Shown here piece after piece: positions 35,232-43,955 of a DNA stretch of 64,000 bases. This DNA is from Leptothermofonsia sichuanensis E412 (GTDB taxonomy: Bacteria; Cyanobacteriota; Cyanobacteriia; Leptolyngbyales; Leptolyngbyaceae), in assembly GCF_019891175.1 (NCBI RefSeq), contig NZ_CP072600.1, positions 2,108,001-2,172,000 on the forward strand, given 5' to 3'. Under the pieces are notes generated by a model that worked only from the letters and a program-made list of their open reading frames with translations, had not been told where the DNA came from and did no database searches. How positions within the stretch are numbered: the stretch's first letter is position 1; the number at the start of each line of letters is the position of its first letter. A program made the position numbers and the translations under genes.

Positions 35232-36965
35232 ATGCTGAAACGAACGTTTCCCTCTCCTGAAGCATTACGACGGCTACCCTTTGGTTTAGCAGATGTGGCA
35301 GTCATTCTGGGCACACTGGCCCTGCTGGCGCTGATTGCACGGGTCGGTGCCGGGGCACTGGTCTCCTTTACGCCCCCGGATGATGTGCCAGGAATTAGCC
35401 TTGACCCGCGTAACCTGCCTTACTATGCAGCCCGATCAACGCTGCGTATGTTTATTGCCCTTTTTTTCTCCACACTGTTTACGCTGATCTATGGCTATGT
35501 GGCTGCCAACAGTCGCCGTGCCGAGCAGGTGTTAATCCCTTTGCTGGATATTTTGCAGTCAGTGCCGGTTCTGGGATTTCTATCAGTAACGGTGACCGGG
35601 TTCATTGCTCTGTTTCCCGGTAGTTTGCTGGGGCTGGAGGCGGCATCTATATTTGCCATTTTCACCAGTCAGGTCTGGAACATGACCTTTTCCTTTTACC
35701 AGTCCTTAAAAACAGTGCCCCGCGAACTGGATGAAGCCGTAACGCTTTATCGGCTGACAGGCTGGCAGCGGTTTACCCGGCTGGAAGTTCCTTCCGCCAT
35801 GATCGGGTTGATCTGGAATGGAATGATGAGCTTTGGCGGGGGCTGGTTTTTTGTGGCTGCCAGCGAAGCAATCAGTGTCCTGAACCAGGAGTATACCCTG
35901 CCAGGGATTGGGTCTTATGTAGCAGCGGCGATCGCCGCTGAGAATCTGGCAGCTTTGGGGTGGGCACTGGTGGCGATCGCCCTCGTCATTGTGCTGGTGG
36001 ATCAGTTGTTCTGGCGACCCTTGATTGCCTGGTCTGACAAGTTTCGGATGGAGCAAAGTTCTGCGGTGACAGCTCCAGAATCCTGGCTCCTGGACTTGCT
36101 GAAGACAGCCCGGATTCCCCGGTTGCTGGGACAGGCACTTACCCCGGTCACAGAAAGGGTCAACCGGATCCTGTCTTCATTGACCCCACCGCGATCGCCC
36201 TACACCCTCGAATCGCCTCAGTCCAGCCTGGGAAATCGCCTCTACAATCTGACTTTGCTGGTGATCATCGCCGCCCTGATCGCCATTGGACTGCACTTTA
36301 TCCTGATCACCGTTGGGCTGGGTGAGGTGTTCAAAACCGCCTGGTTGGGCTTCCTGACGCTGTTACGCGTCGTGGTGTTGCTGATTTTTGCGACCCTAGT
36401 CTGGACCCCGATTGGAGTTGCGATCGGGTTCAATCCTAAGCTGGCACGGCTGTTACAGCCTGTGGTGCAGTTCCTGGCATCCTTTCCGGCGAACTTTATC
36501 TTTCCTTTTGCCACCCTGTTCTTCATTCGTGCCCATATCAGCATTGAGTGGGGCAGCATTCTGTTGATGGCACTGGGTGCCCAATGGTATATCCTGTTCA
36601 ACTCCATTGCAGGTGCCATGAGCATTCCCACCGATCTTCGCGAAATGGCAACAGATGTGGGACTGAGAAGCTGGCAACTCTGGCGCAAGCTGATCATTCC
36701 TGGCATTTTTTCTGCCTGGGTGACGGGAGGTGTGACCGCCAGTGGCGGCGCCTGGAACGCCAGTATCGTGTCAGAAATTGTGTCCTGGGGGCAAACCACT
36801 CTGACGGCCACTGGACTGGGCACGTATATTACAAAGGCCACGGAAGCCGGAGATTGGCCCCGGATTACCTTAGGCATCAGTATGATGAGCCTGTACGTGG
36901 TGGGGCTGAACCGTGTGTTCTGGCGGCGACTATATCATCTGGCTGAAACCAAGTACCATCTGTAA
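35232..36965 (+). CDS. ABC transporter double permease, NitT/TauT-related
   Basis: 577 residues with two tandem permease domains in one chain, about twelve membrane segments. EAA loops read ELDEAVTLYRLTGWQRFTRLEVPSAM and EMATDVGLRSWQLWRKLIIPGIF. Related to nitrate/sulfonate/taurine permeases, in which two copies normally form a dimer; here they are fused. I use the ATG at 35232 (MLKRTF), since the upstream 40 codons are not typical. It is followed after 23 bases by its ATPase gene. No substrate-binding protein gene is adjacent; the substrate is unknown. Confidence 0.85.
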   Translation: MLKRTFPSPEALRRLPFGLADVAVILGTLALLALIARVGAGALVSFTPPDDVPGISLDPRNLPYYAARSTLRMFIALFFSTLFTLIYGYVAANSRRAEQVLIPLLDILQSVPVLGFLSVTVTGFIALFPGSLLGLEAASIFAIFTSQVWNMTFSFYQSLKTVPRELDEAVTLYRLTGWQRFTRLEVPSAMIGLIWNGMMSFGGGWFFVAASEAISVLNQEYTLPGIGSYVAAAIAAENLAALGWALVAIALVIVLVDQLFWRPLIAWSDKFRMEQSSAVTAPESWLLDLLKTARIPRLLGQALTPVTERVNRILSSLTPPRSPYTLESPQSSLGNRLYNLTLLVIIAALIAIGLHFILITVGLGEVFKTAWLGFLTLLRVVVLLIFATLVWTPIGVAIGFNPKLARLLQPVVQFLASFPANFIFPFATLFFIRAHISIEWGSILLMALGAQWYILFNSIAGAMSIPTDLREMATDVGLRSWQLWRKLIIPGIFSAWVTGGVTASGGAWNASIVSEIVSWGQTTLTATGLGTYITKATEAGDWPRITLGISMMSLYVVGLNRVFWRRLYHLAETKYHL

Positions 36966-36988
36966 AACGCGGCACGAGGAAACTTTGC

Positions 36989-38350
36989 ATGACAACCATC
37001 ACCCATCAGGAAACATTGATTGCTGTTGAGCAGGTACATAAGAGTTTTCCACTGCCGGAAGGAAAGGGAGAATTCCCTGTCCTGCACAACATCAACCTGA
37101 CTGTGAAATCAGGAGAAGTGGTGGCGCTGTTGGGACGTAGTGGCAGCGGCAAAAGCACACTCCTGCGGATTATGGCGGGGTTGTTACCCCCCAGCCAGGG
37201 GCAGGTGATTAGCCGCGGCAAGCGGTTGCAGGGAGCAAATAATGATGTGGCAATGGTCTTCCAGAGTTTTGCCCTGTTACCCTGGCTGACCGTACAGGAG
37301 AATGTTGAGCTCGGGTTAGAGGCACGCGGGGTCCAGCGCGAAGAACGCCGGCAACGGGCACTCAAAGCGATCGACCTGGTGGGTTTAGACGGGTTTGAAA
37401 GTGCTTATCCCAAAGAGCTATCGGGGGGGATGCGACAACGGGTTGGGTTTGCCCGTGCCTTTGTGATTCAGCCCCAGGTGCTGTTTATGGATGAACCCTT
37501 TAGCGCCCTGGATGTGCTGACAGCAGAGAACCTGCGGGGTGAAATTGATGACCTCTGGAACGCAGGCACGTTTCCCTCTAAAAGTATTGTGATTGTCACC
37601 CATAATATTGAAGAAGCTGTCTTTCTGGCAGATCGCGTCGTTATTCTGGGTGCCAATCCGGGGCGGATTCGGGGAGAAGTCATCATCAGCCTGCCGCGAT
37701 CCCATGACCGTTCCAGCAAGCGCTTCGAAGCGTTAGTGGATTATATTTACACGGTGATGACCAACCCTGAAGCGGAAGTAACAGGTGTAGCTGTAGCCGC
37801 TCCAAAGGCGGCATTCGAAGTCCGGCAATCACCCTATGCCCAGGCTCTACCCCATGTGCGTGTGGGAGGGATTAGTGGTCTGCTGGAGCTAATCGTTGAT
37901 CAACCCGAAGGTAAGGATGACATTCCCCGACTGGCAGAACGACTTCAACTGGAAGTAGATGATTTGCTACCTATTCTGGATGCGGCTGTGTTGCTTGGTT
38001 TTGCAGAAGTGTCCCAGGGTGATGTTAAATTGACTGAGATTGGTCACGACTTTGCAACGACTACAATTCTGCGCAGTAAAGATCTATTCCGGCAGCAAGC
38101 CCTGAAGAACGTTCCCGTCCTGAGCAGCATGGTGCAAACATTACGGGAAAAGCGCAACCAGTCGATGCGAGCAGATTTCTTTCTGGATTTACTGGATGAG
38201 CACTTTCCCCATGAAGAAGCCGAACGTCAGTTTGCCACAGCCGTTGACTGGGGACGTTATGCAGAATTGTTTGAATACGATGCCGGGGAAGAACGGCTTT
38301 ACCTGCCAGAGCCTGTTGGAGTTGGGGAGAATGCGGGCGATGGAGAGTAG
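36989..38350 (+). CDS. ABC transporter ATPase with AAA-associated C-terminal domain
   Basis: 453 residues. Walker A GRSGSGKST near residue 48, Q-loop VFQSFALLPWLTV, signature LSGGMRQRVGFARAF, Walker B VLFMDEPFSALD. About residues 275-440 form an extra domain (LLELIVDQPEGKDDIPRLAERL, DLLPILDAAVLLGFAEV) of the AAA-associated type seen in a subset of nitrate/sulfonate-like transporters. Start ATG at 36989 follows GAGGAA. It forms an operon with the double permease. The IS5-type element is inserted about 60 bases downstream of its stop. Confidence 0.88.
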   Translation: MTTITHQETLIAVEQVHKSFPLPEGKGEFPVLHNINLTVKSGEVVALLGRSGSGKSTLLRIMAGLLPPSQGQVISRGKRLQGANNDVAMVFQSFALLPWLTVQENVELGLEARGVQREERRQRALKAIDLVGLDGFESAYPKELSGGMRQRVGFARAFVIQPQVLFMDEPFSALDVLTAENLRGEIDDLWNAGTFPSKSIVIVTHNIEEAVFLADRVVILGANPGRIRGEVIISLPRSHDRSSKRFEALVDYIYTVMTNPEAEVTGVAVAAPKAAFEVRQSPYAQALPHVRVGGISGLLELIVDQPEGKDDIPRLAERLQLEVDDLLPILDAAVLLGFAEVSQGDVKLTEIGHDFATTTILRSKDLFRQQALKNVPVLSSMVQTLREKRNQSMRADFFLDLLDEHFPHEEAERQFATAVDWGRYAELFEYDAGEERLYLPEPVGVGENAGDGE

Positions 38351-38465
38351 ACTCTACTCGCTTGACAACGACGAGTCTATGGTGCACCAAGATTGACAAC
38401 CTTCTACTTTAGACTTGTTGCTATATAAGGTAGATTGGTTCTACGCTCTGACAAGGCAGTAGACG

Positions 38466-39377
38466 ATGCTCAACATTCAACGGGCTTTAGAGAATGACCG
38501 TCTGTTGAGGGCGTTGACTGGACTGAATCGCCAAGCGTTTGACGAGTTGTGCGAAGTCTTTGGTCACGTCTATCAAGAGACACTCCAAAGCGATTTCAAG
38601 CCACGCAAACGCGCTAGAGGCGGAGGGAGGAAAGCTCGGTTGCAGAGTGTGGAGTCCAAATTATTCTTCATCTTGTTCTATTTCAAGTGTTACCCGAGGT
38701 TTGATGTTTTAAGCTTCTTGTTTGACTTAGAACGGGGACGAGCCAATCGGTGGATGCACCGTCTACAGGCGATTTTGGAAACAGCACTGGGCAAAAAGAT
38801 GGTGTTGCCCGAGCGTAAACTGGAAAGTATGGAGCAGTTTCTAGACCGATTTCCAGCAGTCAAGGAGGTGATCTTGGATGGCACAGAACGTCCAGTGCAA
38901 CGTCCTAAAGATGCCGAGAAACAGAAGGAATACTACTCTGGCAAGAAAAAGCGGCATACAGGCAAACACATCACGGGCAGCACGCGAAAAAAGCGTGTGA
39001 TTCTCCTCACAAAAGCCAGCGGTGGGAAGATGCATGATAAGCGGCAACTTGATGCAGCAGACCTAGTGGGTAAGATTCCTGATGAAGTCAGTGTTGAAGG
39101 TGATCTCGGCTTTCAAGGATTGCAAAACGAGTTTGTTAACATCCATCTGCCCCACAAAAAGCCGAGAGGCAAAGAGTTGAGCGCAGCCCAAAAGCAAGAA
39201 AACAAAACATTCAGCAGTCAACGAGTAGTCTGTGAACATGCCCACGCAGGCATAAAACGTTATGGCGCGCTAGCGGCAATCTACCGGAATCGTGTGCCTG
39301 ACTTCGATGACCACCTTATGCTCACGGCAGCTGGCTTATGGAACTTCTACTTGGAAGCTGCTTACAGCCGTTATTGA
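38466..39377 (+). CDS. IS5-superfamily transposase (HTH_Tnp_4 / DDE_Tnp_4 type)
   Basis: 303 residues. N-terminal helix-turn-helix region LTGLNRQAFDELCEVF, then the DDE core: ILDGTERPVQRP (first Asp), EGDLGFQGL (second Asp) and VCEHAHAGIKRYG (Glu). All three acidic residues are present. The last four codons, YSRY, and the stop are supplied by the inserted IS630 end; the uninterrupted gene would end ...EAA with TAA. So the protein is practically intact. Confidence 0.85.
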   Translation: MLNIQRALENDRLLRALTGLNRQAFDELCEVFGHVYQETLQSDFKPRKRARGGGRKARLQSVESKLFFILFYFKCYPRFDVLSFLFDLERGRANRWMHRLQAILETALGKKMVLPERKLESMEQFLDRFPAVKEVILDGTERPVQRPKDAEKQKEYYSGKKKRHTGKHITGSTRKKRVILLTKASGGKMHDKRQLDAADLVGKIPDEVSVEGDLGFQGLQNEFVNIHLPHKKPRGKELSAAQKQENKTFSSQRVVCEHAHAGIKRYGALAAIYRNRVPDFDDHLMLTAAGLWNFYLEAAYSRY

Positions 39378-39437
39378 TTGAGTAAGCCACATTCTGGTAG
39401 GCTAAAACAACTATCAAAAGCTAGGAGCTAGCTGCTT

Positions 39438-39893
39438 ATGCCCGCCCCTCTGTCAGTTGATCTACGGCAACGAATCATGGCAGCCTATGAAGCTCAAGAA
39501 GGATCACAACGGCAACTGGCAGAGCGCTTCAAGGTGAGCTTATCGTTCATTCGAGATCTAAGGCGACACTATTGTGAGACAGGCACCGTGGAGCCTAAAG
39601 CGCACGGAGGAGGAGCCATTGCCAAGTTGGGCAAAGAGCAGTTGCCCATCGTTGAAGCCCTAGTCACGGCTCAACCGGATGCCCTACTCAAGGAGTTGTG
39701 TGAACGCTTTGCCCAACAAAGTGGAGTGGAGGTGAGTATATCAACCATGCAACAGGCTGTGTCTAAGCTCAAGCTCAGCGTCAAAAAAAACACTGATTGC
39801 CTCCCAGCAAGATACTCAAAGGGTGAAGGATTTGCGGTTTGCTTATCGCCTGTGGAGTTTTACAATCGACCCGCGCAACTTGGTTTTCATTGA
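39438..39893 (+). CDS. IS630-family transposase, N-terminal frame
   Basis: 151 residues in this frame, of which about 115 are the paired HTH DNA-binding region (SQRQLAERFKVSLSFIRDLRR and the second HTH ending SISTMQQAVSKLKL). After SVKK, at a run of eight A (39783-39790), the true product continues in the +1 frame as TLIASQQDTQRV. The remaining residues here are frameshift product. Confidence 0.8.
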   Translation: MPAPLSVDLRQRIMAAYEAQEGSQRQLAERFKVSLSFIRDLRRHYCETGTVEPKAHGGGAIAKLGKEQLPIVEALVTAQPDALLKELCERFAQQSGVEVSISTMQQAVSKLKLSVKKNTDCLPARYSKGEGFAVCLSPVEFYNRPAQLGFH

Positions 39894-40392
39894 TGAAACG
39901 GGCATCCATCTGGCAATGACTCGTTTGTCTGGTCGTGCCCCCATCGGTGAACGCTTGTATGACACTGAGGCTCCTGGCGATGGGGGCAAGAATATCTCGT
40001 TGATTGGTGGCATGAGTATTGATGGGTTGATTGCTAGCATGAGTATTGTTGGCAGTGTCAATACTGACGTGTTCTTGTTCTACATCCAGGAGATTCTGAT
40101 TCCGCAATTGTGGGTAGGGGCGATCGTGCTGATGGATAATCTACCCGTGCATCATGCTTCAGTCGTGCAAGCGGCAATTGAATCGGTTGGAGCCAAGGTT
40201 GTGTTTCTGCCGCCTTATTCCCCAGACCTTTCACCGATTGAACTATGTTGGTCAAAACTCAAGCAGCTCCTGCGTTCAGCCAAGGCTCGAACGCAGGAAG
40301 CGCTCGACCAAGCTTTAACCAGGATTATCAACGAGTGTATTTCTGCTGACGATGCCCTTGGCTGGTTCAATCACTGTGGCTTATTCATCTGA
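39823..40392 (+). CDS. IS630-family transposase, C-terminal DDE frame
   Basis: 189 residues from the first Met; the frame is open upstream to the A8 run. DDE motifs: FIDETGIHL (Asp), VLMDNLPVHH (Asp) and PPYSPDLSPIELCWSKLKQ (Glu), all intact. Its stop TGA lies inside the right inverted repeat. Expression as one protein needs a programmed frameshift at the A run, or the gene is inactivated by an indel. Confidence 0.82.
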   Translation: MKDLRFAYRLWSFTIDPRNLVFIDETGIHLAMTRLSGRAPIGERLYDTEAPGDGGKNISLIGGMSIDGLIASMSIVGSVNTDVFLFYIQEILIPQLWVGAIVLMDNLPVHHASVVQAAIESVGAKVVFLPPYSPDLSPIELCWSKLKQLLRSAKARTQEALDQALTRIINECISADDALGWFNHCGLFI

Positions 40393-40553
40393 GAACCGCT
40401 GTAAGTTGGATACGGAAGGGAAATGTAGTCCTAAGCCTTGCTGTTAGAGGTTTTTTATTAAGCAACAAGTCTTTTCTATAGCGCGATCGCAGTCTCACTC
40501 CCCGTGCGTCTGATATCCTTAAACACAAGGCACTCAAATAATGGCATCTGCCC

Positions 40554-43500
40554 ATGAAGATTCTTCACGGCACCTGGATTCCTGAAACGGGGGGAGAGTT
40601 CATCCAGAATGGGGCATTTTACCTCTGGGTTGAAACAACCGAGCAGAAGAAATTTCGCAAGGACAAGCAGCGGCATCCCCGCCAATTGCTCCAGGAGGAG
40701 CTGGCAGCTCTGCTAAAGGACGAACTGGGGATTCAGCCCCCCAACTACCGTCAATGGGAAGACCTGATTTCACCGCGCCACTTCCTGCTGCCCAGTGTAG
40801 ACAATCAACCCCTCCCCTCCCTGGAGCTTTCCCGTTACCTGGAAGAGGAGATACCAGAGACATTTGAGTGGCAGTACTGGCAGGTGGACTGTTATAAAAC
40901 GATGACTTCTGCCAAAACGAGCACTTACACGGCTGCTCAGGTCAACAACGTCATCAGCTTGCTGAATGATCTGCATTTCATTGCCCTCAACAACCTGGCA
41001 GAAGTGCAACTGGGGGCTGATCTGCTGTTCTGGTTTCATTACACCCAGGCACTTAAACGGATTATTTATAAAGATCAGTACATTCCAGCCCTGAAATATC
41101 GAGAACTGGAGCTTGATTCAAAGAAAAAAGCTGGCACGAAACAGAAATCTGCTGAGAAAACCTGTGAAGTTGAGGCTGAGGTGTTGCCAGAGGGGCAACG
41201 CAACTATGTACCTGAAACTCGAAGAAGCCGGTCAACAGCAAAACGATACTCTCGTCGATCGCAACCTGCCCGAATGCCTGAGTCCCGCGCCGTGGTGACA
41301 CGAGCAGAGTCCAAATCGACAACCGGAAAATTTGAGATTTATCCAGGCTGGGAATTCATTGGCGAAGAATATGAAGACATTATTCAGGAATACCTTTCGT
41401 ATATGCCACTCATTTGTGTGGCAGGATTTGCAGAACCAAAAGAAACACCCGAATTTTACGATCGCGCAACTCTACTCCGCCATTTTTCAGAATCAATTTT
41501 GACTGATATTGTGAGCCATACTTACACCACCCAGGCATTTGAAAAAAATATTGATGGCTCTCTTCTCAGTGCCTGTTTAAAGTCCCCTCATTCACCATCG
41601 CTGATTAGTTTAGATCAGTTCAAACAATGGCAGGCATGGCGCGATCGCATCGTTCGCACTCAGACCGATCTGCCCTTCCACCTTTACTTTCATTTGCAAG
41701 ACCCCGCCAAAGCAGAAGACCCCTGGTTGCTCCAGTTTCAGGTTGCCCCCAAAAGTGACCCTTCCCTGCGCGTGGCACTGGATGATTACTGGCAGATGCG
41801 TCCGAAGCAGAAACAGCAGGTCCAAAAGCAGATGGGAGAGAGTTTTGAGCAAAATCTACTGATGAACCTGGGCTATGCTGCCCGTATCTATCCCCGTCTC
41901 TGGAGTGGGTTGGAAACCGATCAACCAGCTCATATCCAGTTGGATCTGGATAGTGCCTTTGGATTCCTGAAAGAGTCTGCCTGGGTGCTGGAAAATGCAG
42001 GCTATAAGGTGATTGTGCCTGCCTGGTACACCCCTCAAGGACGGCAGCGAGCAAAGGTGCGTCTGCGGGCAAAGGGCAAATCCCTCACAGGCGGGGAAGA
42101 CAAAGCCAAGAAATACTTTTCCTTTAAAACCCTGGTGCAGTACCAGTATGAACTGGCGATCGGAGGCGAACCTGTCAGCGAGCAGGAATGGAACCAACTG
42201 GTCAACGCCAAAACGCCGCTGGTCAAGTTCCGGGGGCAGTGGATGGAACTGGATCAGGACAAAATGAAGCAGATGCTGGAGTTCTGGAAAACCCAGCAGC
42301 AGGACAATCCAGAACTGAGCTTGCTGGACTTCCTCAAACTCACTGCCAGCAGTGATGACACCCTGGAACTGGAATATGACCGCAACAGTAACCTGGCAGA
42401 GATGATGGCGAAACTGAGTGATAAGAGCCATCTGGAACCTGTGGAAAATCCCAAAAATCTGCAAGGCAACCTGCGGGAATACCAGAAGCGGGGTGTTTCC
42501 TGGCTGCAATATCTGGAGCAACTGGGACTCAACGGCTGTCTCGCTGACGATATGGGTCTGGGCAAAACCGTCCAGGTAATCGCCCGACTGCTTCAGGAAC
42601 GGGAACAGGCAAAGAAAAGCGGCATTAAAAACCTGCCACCCACGCTCCTGATTGCTCCCACCTCCGTCGTCGGGAACTGGTTCCATGAACTGGCAAAATT
42701 TGCCCCCGACTTGAAAGCGATCGTGCATCACGGCAACCAGCGGGCAAAGGATGCCAAAGAATTCAAACAAGCCTGCCGGGAACATGATGTGCTGATCACC
42801 TCCTTTGCCCTGGCACGTAAGGATGCCAGGCTGTTGGGAGATGTGAACTGGCACCGGGTTGTGCTGGATGAAGCGCAGAACATCAAAAATCCTAAAGCCG
42901 GACTGACCAGATCCATTCTCACCCTTCCTTCGACTCACCGACTGGCACTGACCGGCACCCCGATCGAAAATCGCCTGCTGGATCTGTGGTCAATTTTCAA
43001 CTTTCTTAATCCCGGCTATCTGGGGAATCAAACCCAGTTTCGCCGCAATTTTGAACTGCCGATTCAGAAGAATAACAGTCCTCAGCAGTCCGCGATCTTG
43101 AAAAAGCTGGTGGAACCCTTCATTCTACGGCGGGTGAAAACCGATCAGTCGATTATCAAAGACCTGCCCGATAAGGTAGAGCAAAAGCTGTTCTGTAACC
43201 TGACCAAAGAGCAGGCATCGCTCTATGAAGCCGTGGTCAAAGATGTGGGGAAACAAATTCAGGGAACGGGAGGGATTCAGCGCAAAGGTTTAATTCTCGC
43301 AACGCTAACGAAGTTGAAACAGATTTGCAATCATCCGATGCAATTTCTGCAAGATGGGAGCGACTTTACACCAGAGCGATCGCACAAACTCACCCGCCTC
43401 ACCGAAATGGTAGAAGAGGTAATAGATGAGGGGGAAAGTTTACTCATTTTTACCCAATTCAATGAACTCGGTTCCGCCCTGGAAAAATACCTGCGCCAGA

Positions 43501-43922
43501 CCTGCCATTACAACACCTATTATCTACACGGTGGCACCTCCCGTAAAAAACGGGAACAGATGATCGAGGAATTTCAAGACCCGGAATCAGAACCCTCCAT
43601 CTTTGTCCTCTCCCTCAAAGCCGGAGGTGTTGGCATTACCCTGACCAGAGCCAACCATGTGTTTCACTTCGATCGCTGGTGGAATCCCGCTGTAGAGGAT
43701 CAGGCAACCGATCGCGCCTTCCGGATTGGACAGAAGAAAAATGTCTTTGTGCACAAGTTTGTCGCCATCGGCACCCTGGAAGAACGCATTGACGAAATGA
43801 TTCAGGACAAGAAAAAACTGGCAGGGGCGATCGTCGGTTCCGATGAGTCCTGGCTCACCGAACTGGACAACGAAGCCTTCAAAAAGTTAATTGCTCTCAA
43901 CAAAAGCGCCATCATGGAATGA
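40554..43922 (+). CDS. SNF2-family DEAD/H helicase-like ATPase
   Basis: 1122 residues. The N-terminal 600 residues contain the SNF2-associated region (GYAARIYPRLWSGL and KFRGQWMELDQDKM). The ATPase core has motif I DDMGLGKT near residue 665, motif II DEAQNIKN near 772, and ALTGTPIENRLLDLWSIF. The second domain has LHGGTSRKKREQMIEEF, SLKAGGVGITLTRANHVFHFDRWWNPAVEDQA and motif VI QATDRAFRIGQ. It is an intact duplex-DNA translocase of the bacterial SNF2 type; such genes are widespread in cyanobacteria. The ATPase/TOPRIM pair follows on the same strand 33 bases later. Confidence 0.92.
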   Translation: MKILHGTWIPETGGEFIQNGAFYLWVETTEQKKFRKDKQRHPRQLLQEELAALLKDELGIQPPNYRQWEDLISPRHFLLPSVDNQPLPSLELSRYLEEEIPETFEWQYWQVDCYKTMTSAKTSTYTAAQVNNVISLLNDLHFIALNNLAEVQLGADLLFWFHYTQALKRIIYKDQYIPALKYRELELDSKKKAGTKQKSAEKTCEVEAEVLPEGQRNYVPETRRSRSTAKRYSRRSQPARMPESRAVVTRAESKSTTGKFEIYPGWEFIGEEYEDIIQEYLSYMPLICVAGFAEPKETPEFYDRATLLRHFSESILTDIVSHTYTTQAFEKNIDGSLLSACLKSPHSPSLISLDQFKQWQAWRDRIVRTQTDLPFHLYFHLQDPAKAEDPWLLQFQVAPKSDPSLRVALDDYWQMRPKQKQQVQKQMGESFEQNLLMNLGYAARIYPRLWSGLETDQPAHIQLDLDSAFGFLKESAWVLENAGYKVIVPAWYTPQGRQRAKVRLRAKGKSLTGGEDKAKKYFSFKTLVQYQYELAIGGEPVSEQEWNQLVNAKTPLVKFRGQWMELDQDKMKQMLEFWKTQQQDNPELSLLDFLKLTASSDDTLELEYDRNSNLAEMMAKLSDKSHLEPVENPKNLQGNLREYQKRGVSWLQYLEQLGLNGCLADDMGLGKTVQVIARLLQEREQAKKSGIKNLPPTLLIAPTSVVGNWFHELAKFAPDLKAIVHHGNQRAKDAKEFKQACREHDVLITSFALARKDARLLGDVNWHRVVLDEAQNIKNPKAGLTRSILTLPSTHRLALTGTPIENRLLDLWSIFNFLNPGYLGNQTQFRRNFELPIQKNNSPQQSAILKKLVEPFILRRVKTDQSIIKDLPDKVEQKLFCNLTKEQASLYEAVVKDVGKQIQGTGGIQRKGLILATLTKLKQICNHPMQFLQDGSDFTPERSHKLTRLTEMVEEVIDEGESLLIFTQFNELGSALEKYLRQTCHYNTYYLHGGTSRKKREQMIEEFQDPESEPSIFVLSLKAGGVGITLTRANHVFHFDRWWNPAVEDQATDRAFRIGQKKNVFVHKFVAIGTLEERIDEMIQDKKKLAGAIVGSDESWLTELDNEAFKKLIALNKSAIME

Positions 43923-43955
43923 CATATATTGGGGATAACTATCTAGTGAGCAGCT

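Larger units (their letters stand above)
39365..40401 (+). mobile_element. IS630-family element inserted at TA in a stop codon
   Basis: Inverted ends CAGCCGTT...TAAGCCACA and CAGCGGTT...TAAGCCACA (right end read on the minus strand), flanked on both sides by TA (39363-39364 and 40402-40403), the target duplication of IS630/Tc1 elements. Carries two overlapping transposase frames. Confidence 0.85.
38411..40472 (+). mobile_element. IS5-superfamily element interrupted by an IS630 element
   Basis: Terminal inverted repeats with core AGACTTGTTGCT lie at 38411-38422 and as the complement at 40461-40472. A possible 3-bp target duplication TTT flanks them. One transposase gene (38466-39377) occupies the left part. 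An IS630 element lies within it at 39365-40401. Without the insert the element would be about 1.02 kb. Confidence 0.8.
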
